NCBI GenBank assembly: GCA_023412805.1
Contig: JAEZRM010000060.1
Location: 1-23,974 of the forward strand
Reading direction: 5' to 3'
Origin: Pseudomonadota bacterium
GTDB taxonomy: Bacteria; Pseudomonadota; Alphaproteobacteria; Rhizobiales; Hyphomicrobiaceae
DNA: 23,974 nucleotides
The translations under genes and the position numbers were made by a program. The notes under the pieces were generated by a model, which had not been told where the DNA came from, did not search any database, and worked only from the letters and a program-made list of their open reading frames with translations. Numbering within the stretch: the stretch's first letter is position 1; every line of letters starts with the position of its first letter. Shown here piece after piece: positions 21,832 to 23,974 of this stretch.

Positions 21832-22256
21832 CCGCGTTGCAAGTTCCCGAGCGCGGCGTCGACCTTGGCCAAGGCTTCGACTAGTTGTTTTCGCAGGGAG
21901 TTGAGATCGCCGGATGGGTCTTCCTCAATTGCCAGATGATGCGGGTCAAGGCACGCCTCGATCAGTGTCAAAAGCGTCTGCGCGCGCATCGGACCCGCCT
22001 CCACCGCTGCATCGAGCGTGTCGTTGTCGATGCCTTCCCCGTCGAGGATCAGCTTGCCACTACCAGCCGACAGCCATACGGACAACCGCGCGCCGGTCAG
22101 CACGGATCTGTCGACGATTTCAGCCGGTAAGACCAATCTGACCGTGAGCGACTTATCATCTGGCGACCTGAGGCCGGCGACGTAGCACTCCCCCGACGCG
22201 AATGCTGTTCCATCGTGCTCGCGCTCAAAGAAGGGCCGCGGTTCTGTTTCGGTCAT
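21828..22256 (-). CDS. Acidic protein of unknown function in an ICE regulator locus
   Basis: 142 residues, rich in Asp and Glu, no membrane helix. The N-terminal half is beta-rich (ECYVAGLRSPDDKSLTVRLV, GARLSVWLSAGSGKLILDGE) and the C-terminal half helical (MRAQTLLTLIEACLDPHHLA, LRKQLVEALAKVDAALGNLQ). It is divergent from the XRE regulator with a 110-nt gap holding palindromes, the position of the antiactivator gene qseM beside qseC in ICEMlSymR7A. QseM, however, is a DUF2285 protein and I see no DUF2285 motif here, so I do not assign it. Confidence 0.65.
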   Translation of the reverse strand: MTETEPRPFFEREHDGTAFASGECYVAGLRSPDDKSLTVRLVLPAEIVDRSVLTGARLSVWLSAGSGKLILDGEGIDNDTLDAAVEAGPMRAQTLLTLIEACLDPHHLAIEEDPSGDLNSLRKQLVEALAKVDAALGNLQRG

Positions 22257-22292
22257 CGCACTCTATTCCTCGCAGTCGGCATCAGACCAACG

Positions 22293-22328
22293 GATATCCC
22301 AAACTGGGATAATCCGAAATCAGGATTA
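22293..22328. promoter_or_regulatory. Operator array between divergent genes
   Basis: Four GGAT/ATCC half-site clusters in 36 nt: GGATATCC (22293-22300), ATCCCA-aac-TGGGAT (22296-22310), GGATaATCC (22307-22315), and TAATCC-7-GGATTA (22310-22328). They overlap the likely promoters of both genes and suit a small XRE dimer acting as a two-way switch. Confidence 0.65.
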
Positions 22329-22366
22329 AGCGGTGAGGTCGTCAATCTCGCTCCCGGCTTCTTCTC

Positions 22367-22621
22367 ATGCGCGACACGCTGCGCTCGCCGCGTCAAATCC
22401 AGCTCCGCAAGCTGCTACGTGACCTTCGCGAGAAAGGCGGTCTCACGCAGGCGGACGTCGCCACCCGTCTCGACAAGCCTCAATCGTTCGTCGCCAAATA
22501 CGAAGGCGGAGAACGCCGCTTGAGTGTGATCGAGTTCATTGACGTCGCACGAGCACTCGATCTCGAACCGATCTCTATCCTGCGGCAATTCCTGAAATCC
22601 CTCGATCGCGATCGCTCATAA
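22367..22621 (+). CDS. XRE-family regulator, QseC-like
   Basis: 84 residues. HTH at ~25-75: LRDLREKGGLTQADVATRLD, KPQSFVAKYEGGERRLSVIE, the Cro/C1 fold, with FIDVARALDLEPISILRQFL after it. It probably binds the GGAT palindromes upstream and controls itself and the divergent gene. In ICEMlSymR7A a small HTH protein, QseC, does this next to qseM. No Shine-Dalgarno precedes the ATG. Orthology is inferred from context and size only. Confidence 0.75.
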   Translation: MRDTLRSPRQIQLRKLLRDLREKGGLTQADVATRLDKPQSFVAKYEGGERRLSVIEFIDVARALDLEPISILRQFLKSLDRDRS

Positions 22622-23473
22622 CCGGCCTTCTAACATATCCTCTCCCTCACCAGAGTCGTATTGGCGCCGCAGTCCCTCAAATTGCCTCCTCTATTCCCCA
22701 AGATAAATGCCCGTCGCTGTGGCGCGCCGTGAAGGGGAGTTACGACATTCGCACATTCTGACGGTTACTTGTGTTCGACTATTGGCTTCAGTCTCGTTCG
22801 AACACGTGCACCATCCGCAGGCGCCGACGTGGACATGGCCAGAACCCATGATGATGCAATTTTGCCATGCCCATAGTCGCCGTCTCTCATCCGCAAGTAA
22901 GTCTGGGCGGGCCCGCCCTCAATCGTGGATCTCGGTCGGTCGGGCTCTATCTCGCGGCGCGGAGAGCCGCTCGACCGAGCCGCCGATGTAGACGGCGTCT
23001 CGGCGCCTTCGCGTGACGATCCCTCCCGCGGTCGCCGTGGCACGCTCTCGCGCGTACAGACGCTTGTAGTACGTGCTGATCTGCTCACACCGCGCCGGCG
23101 ATGTCTCAGCCTCTTCGATCACGCGCGCCGGAGCGTCGGAGATCACCGTCTCCAACCGCCGTGTGATCGCCCCGGCAGGAACTCGTGCCACGTCGCCACC
23201 TTCGCTCATGTCTTGCCCGGTCCGGTCGGACGCCAGGCCGCCGCTCTCTGGCCGCGGTGGAGAGCCGTCTTCCCCGCATAGCTTTGTGCACGCTGTCGCA
23301 GGCGTCGCCTCGGTGGCAACCCGCGCGTGCCGCGCAGGTCCTCCACTGCGTTCCGGCCCGTCTGCGCGGAGCCAAGCTCCGCTCGACGGGTGCCACCAGC
23401 TCCAGCCTGCCACGATCGGCACGTCGCCGGCGGGGAATAGGTCTCCGCCGGGACAATCTGAGGAAACGACACC
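22622..23473. other. About 850 nt, mostly without a firm gene
   Basis: One candidate lies on the minus strand (22919-23209, listed separately). A C/T-rich stretch follows the XRE gene. The rest is GC-rich with long shadow frames and no recognised domain. A leader with AGGAAA precedes the DUF736 gene. Confidence 0.4.
22919..23209 (-). CDS. Putative hypothetical protein
   Basis: 96 residues if started at the ATG at 23209: MSEGGDVARVPAGAITRRLE, TVISDAPARVIEEAETSPAR, CEQISTYYKRLYARERATAT and an Arg-rich end. Protein-like helical pattern, no recognised family, no ribosome-binding site. The frame is open further upstream (to 23620), but that part is antisense to the DUF736 gene. Confidence 0.35.
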   Translation of the reverse strand: MSEGGDVARVPAGAITRRLETVISDAPARVIEEAETSPARCEQISTYYKRLYARERATATAGGIVTRRRRDAVYIGGSVERLSAPRDRARPTEIHD

Positions 23474-23794
23474 ATGGCTACCATCGGATACGTCACCAAG
23501 CGCGAGGACGGCCGCTACGAAGGCGAGCTCAAGACCCTCTCCGTCCGCGCGTCGATCGCCATCCTGCCGGTCGGCGACAAGCTCTCCGACAACCAGCCGG
23601 ACTTCCGCGTGATGTCGCAAGGCATCGAGATCGGCGCCGGCTGGCAGCGGATCGGTCAGACTTCGGGCAAGGAGTACATCTCGCTATCGATCTCGGCGCC
23701 TGAGTTCGGCAAGACGCTGTATGCCAACCTTGGACGAGCTGCCGGGCAGTCCGATCCGAACGCCTACGCTCTGATCTGGACGCCGCAGGACTGA
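23474..23794 (+). CDS. DUF736 protein
   Basis: 106 residues, the full family length. MATIGYVTKREDGRYEGELK, TLSVRASIAILPVGDKLSDN, QPDFRVMSQGIEIGAGWQRI, GQTSGKEYISLSISAPEFGK and TLYANLGRAAG match the DUF736 family, typical of ICEs and plasmids of alphaproteobacteria and usually near DUF2285, relaxase or ParB genes. The role is unknown. AGGAAA lies ~8 nt upstream of the ATG. The frame is intact, with a terminator behind it. Confidence 0.85.
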   Translation: MATIGYVTKREDGRYEGELKTLSVRASIAILPVGDKLSDNQPDFRVMSQGIEIGAGWQRIGQTSGKEYISLSISAPEFGKTLYANLGRAAGQSDPNAYALIWTPQD

Positions 23795-23808
23795 TCCTTC
23801 GGCTCAGG

Positions 23809-23834
23809 CCCTCGCGCCGACACCGGCGCGAGGG
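23809..23834 (+). terminator. Terminator of DUF736 gene
   Basis: An 11-bp perfect stem, CCCTCGCGCCG (23809-23819) with CGGCGCGAGGG (23824-23834), a 4-nt loop, then CTTCTT, 15 nt after the stop. Confidence 0.75.
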
Positions 23835-23974
23835 CTTCTTCGCGTTCCGCGAAGTTGCCCACCCGCCCACCCAGACATACGATCGAAGGAGAGACCCAGA
23901 GAAAACTGTGGCGACGCTCCAGGCACCGATACCACAGCCCACAAAAAGCGCGAGGTGCAGGTCCCGGCCTGTAC
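23835..23974. other. Window edge, probable leader of next gene
   Basis: GAAGGAG near 23885-23891 may precede a gene that starts near or beyond the end; no start codon can be assigned within the window. Confidence 0.3.

Noticed and set aside
22919..23620. A 233-residue minus-strand protein
   Set aside because: The first part is antisense to the well-supported DUF736 gene and its leader; only the last ~96 residues are plausible.

Overview
The window looks like an accessory region of an alphaproteobacterium, most likely Rhizobiales of the Bradyrhizobium/Nitrobacteraceae type. The reasons are the GC-rich codon use, DUF1236, CsbD, PilZ and holin/YihY-type small proteins, an HWE histidine kinase remnant, and many copies of the alphaproteobacterial general-stress promoter GGAAC-N16/17-CGTT (sigma EcfG). 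Assignment below the order level is inference.

Positions 1-20000 form a patchwork of short genes, mostly envelope or stress proteins, many of them broken. In order: an EF-hand secreted protein and a glycine-zipper stress protein (450-1499); a cupin joined to a truncated YihY (1553-2488) behind a holin-like membrane gene and a frameshifted small gene (to 3277); a DUF892 ferritin-like pseudogene; a small basic gene and a LigD-type DNA ligase pseudogene (3464-5115); several small unknown genes (5238-6523); an orphan phage terminase small subunit (6980-7479); CsbD, PilZ and a small membrane protein (7778-8598); tandem terminators with a candidate sRNA (8780-8924); an L,D-transpeptidase remnant; two small genes (9770-10237); an SH3 pseudogene; a membrane-protein pseudogene; a DUF1236 protein (13500-14684); a second broken YihY; an iron-permease-like gene; an HWE kinase remnant; and small secreted or membrane genes (18190-19714).

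Eight exact sigma-EcfG promoter motifs were found by eye in 24 kb, against roughly 0.4 expected by chance. Seven are intergenic and point at a gene or candidate RNA; one lies inside a weak frame. Four more are one base off. The region therefore reads as a general-stress regulon island. One motif, on the minus strand at 13345-13369, faces no gene but a ~74-nt segment ending in two near-identical hairpins and a U-tract. This is a candidate stress-induced small RNA divergent from the DUF1236 gene.

Positions 20241-23834 are different: a regulatory module of an integrative and conjugative element. It holds a DUF6499+DUF2285 activator of the FseA type split by a +1 frameshift, a small excisionase-like HTH protein, a TraF-type signal peptidase, an acidic unknown protein, a divergent XRE regulator behind an array of GGAT/ATCC palindromes, and a DUF736 protein. 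The arrangement resembles the FseA/RdfS/QseC transfer control known from Mesorhizobium symbiosis islands.

Many genes in the first part carry frameshifts (several in runs of 3-6 C or G), in-frame stops, an internal deletion and a 20-bp tandem duplication. Some runs could be sequencing errors, but the stops, deletion, fusion and duplication argue for real decay. No tRNA, rRNA, CRISPR array or complete insertion sequence was seen.
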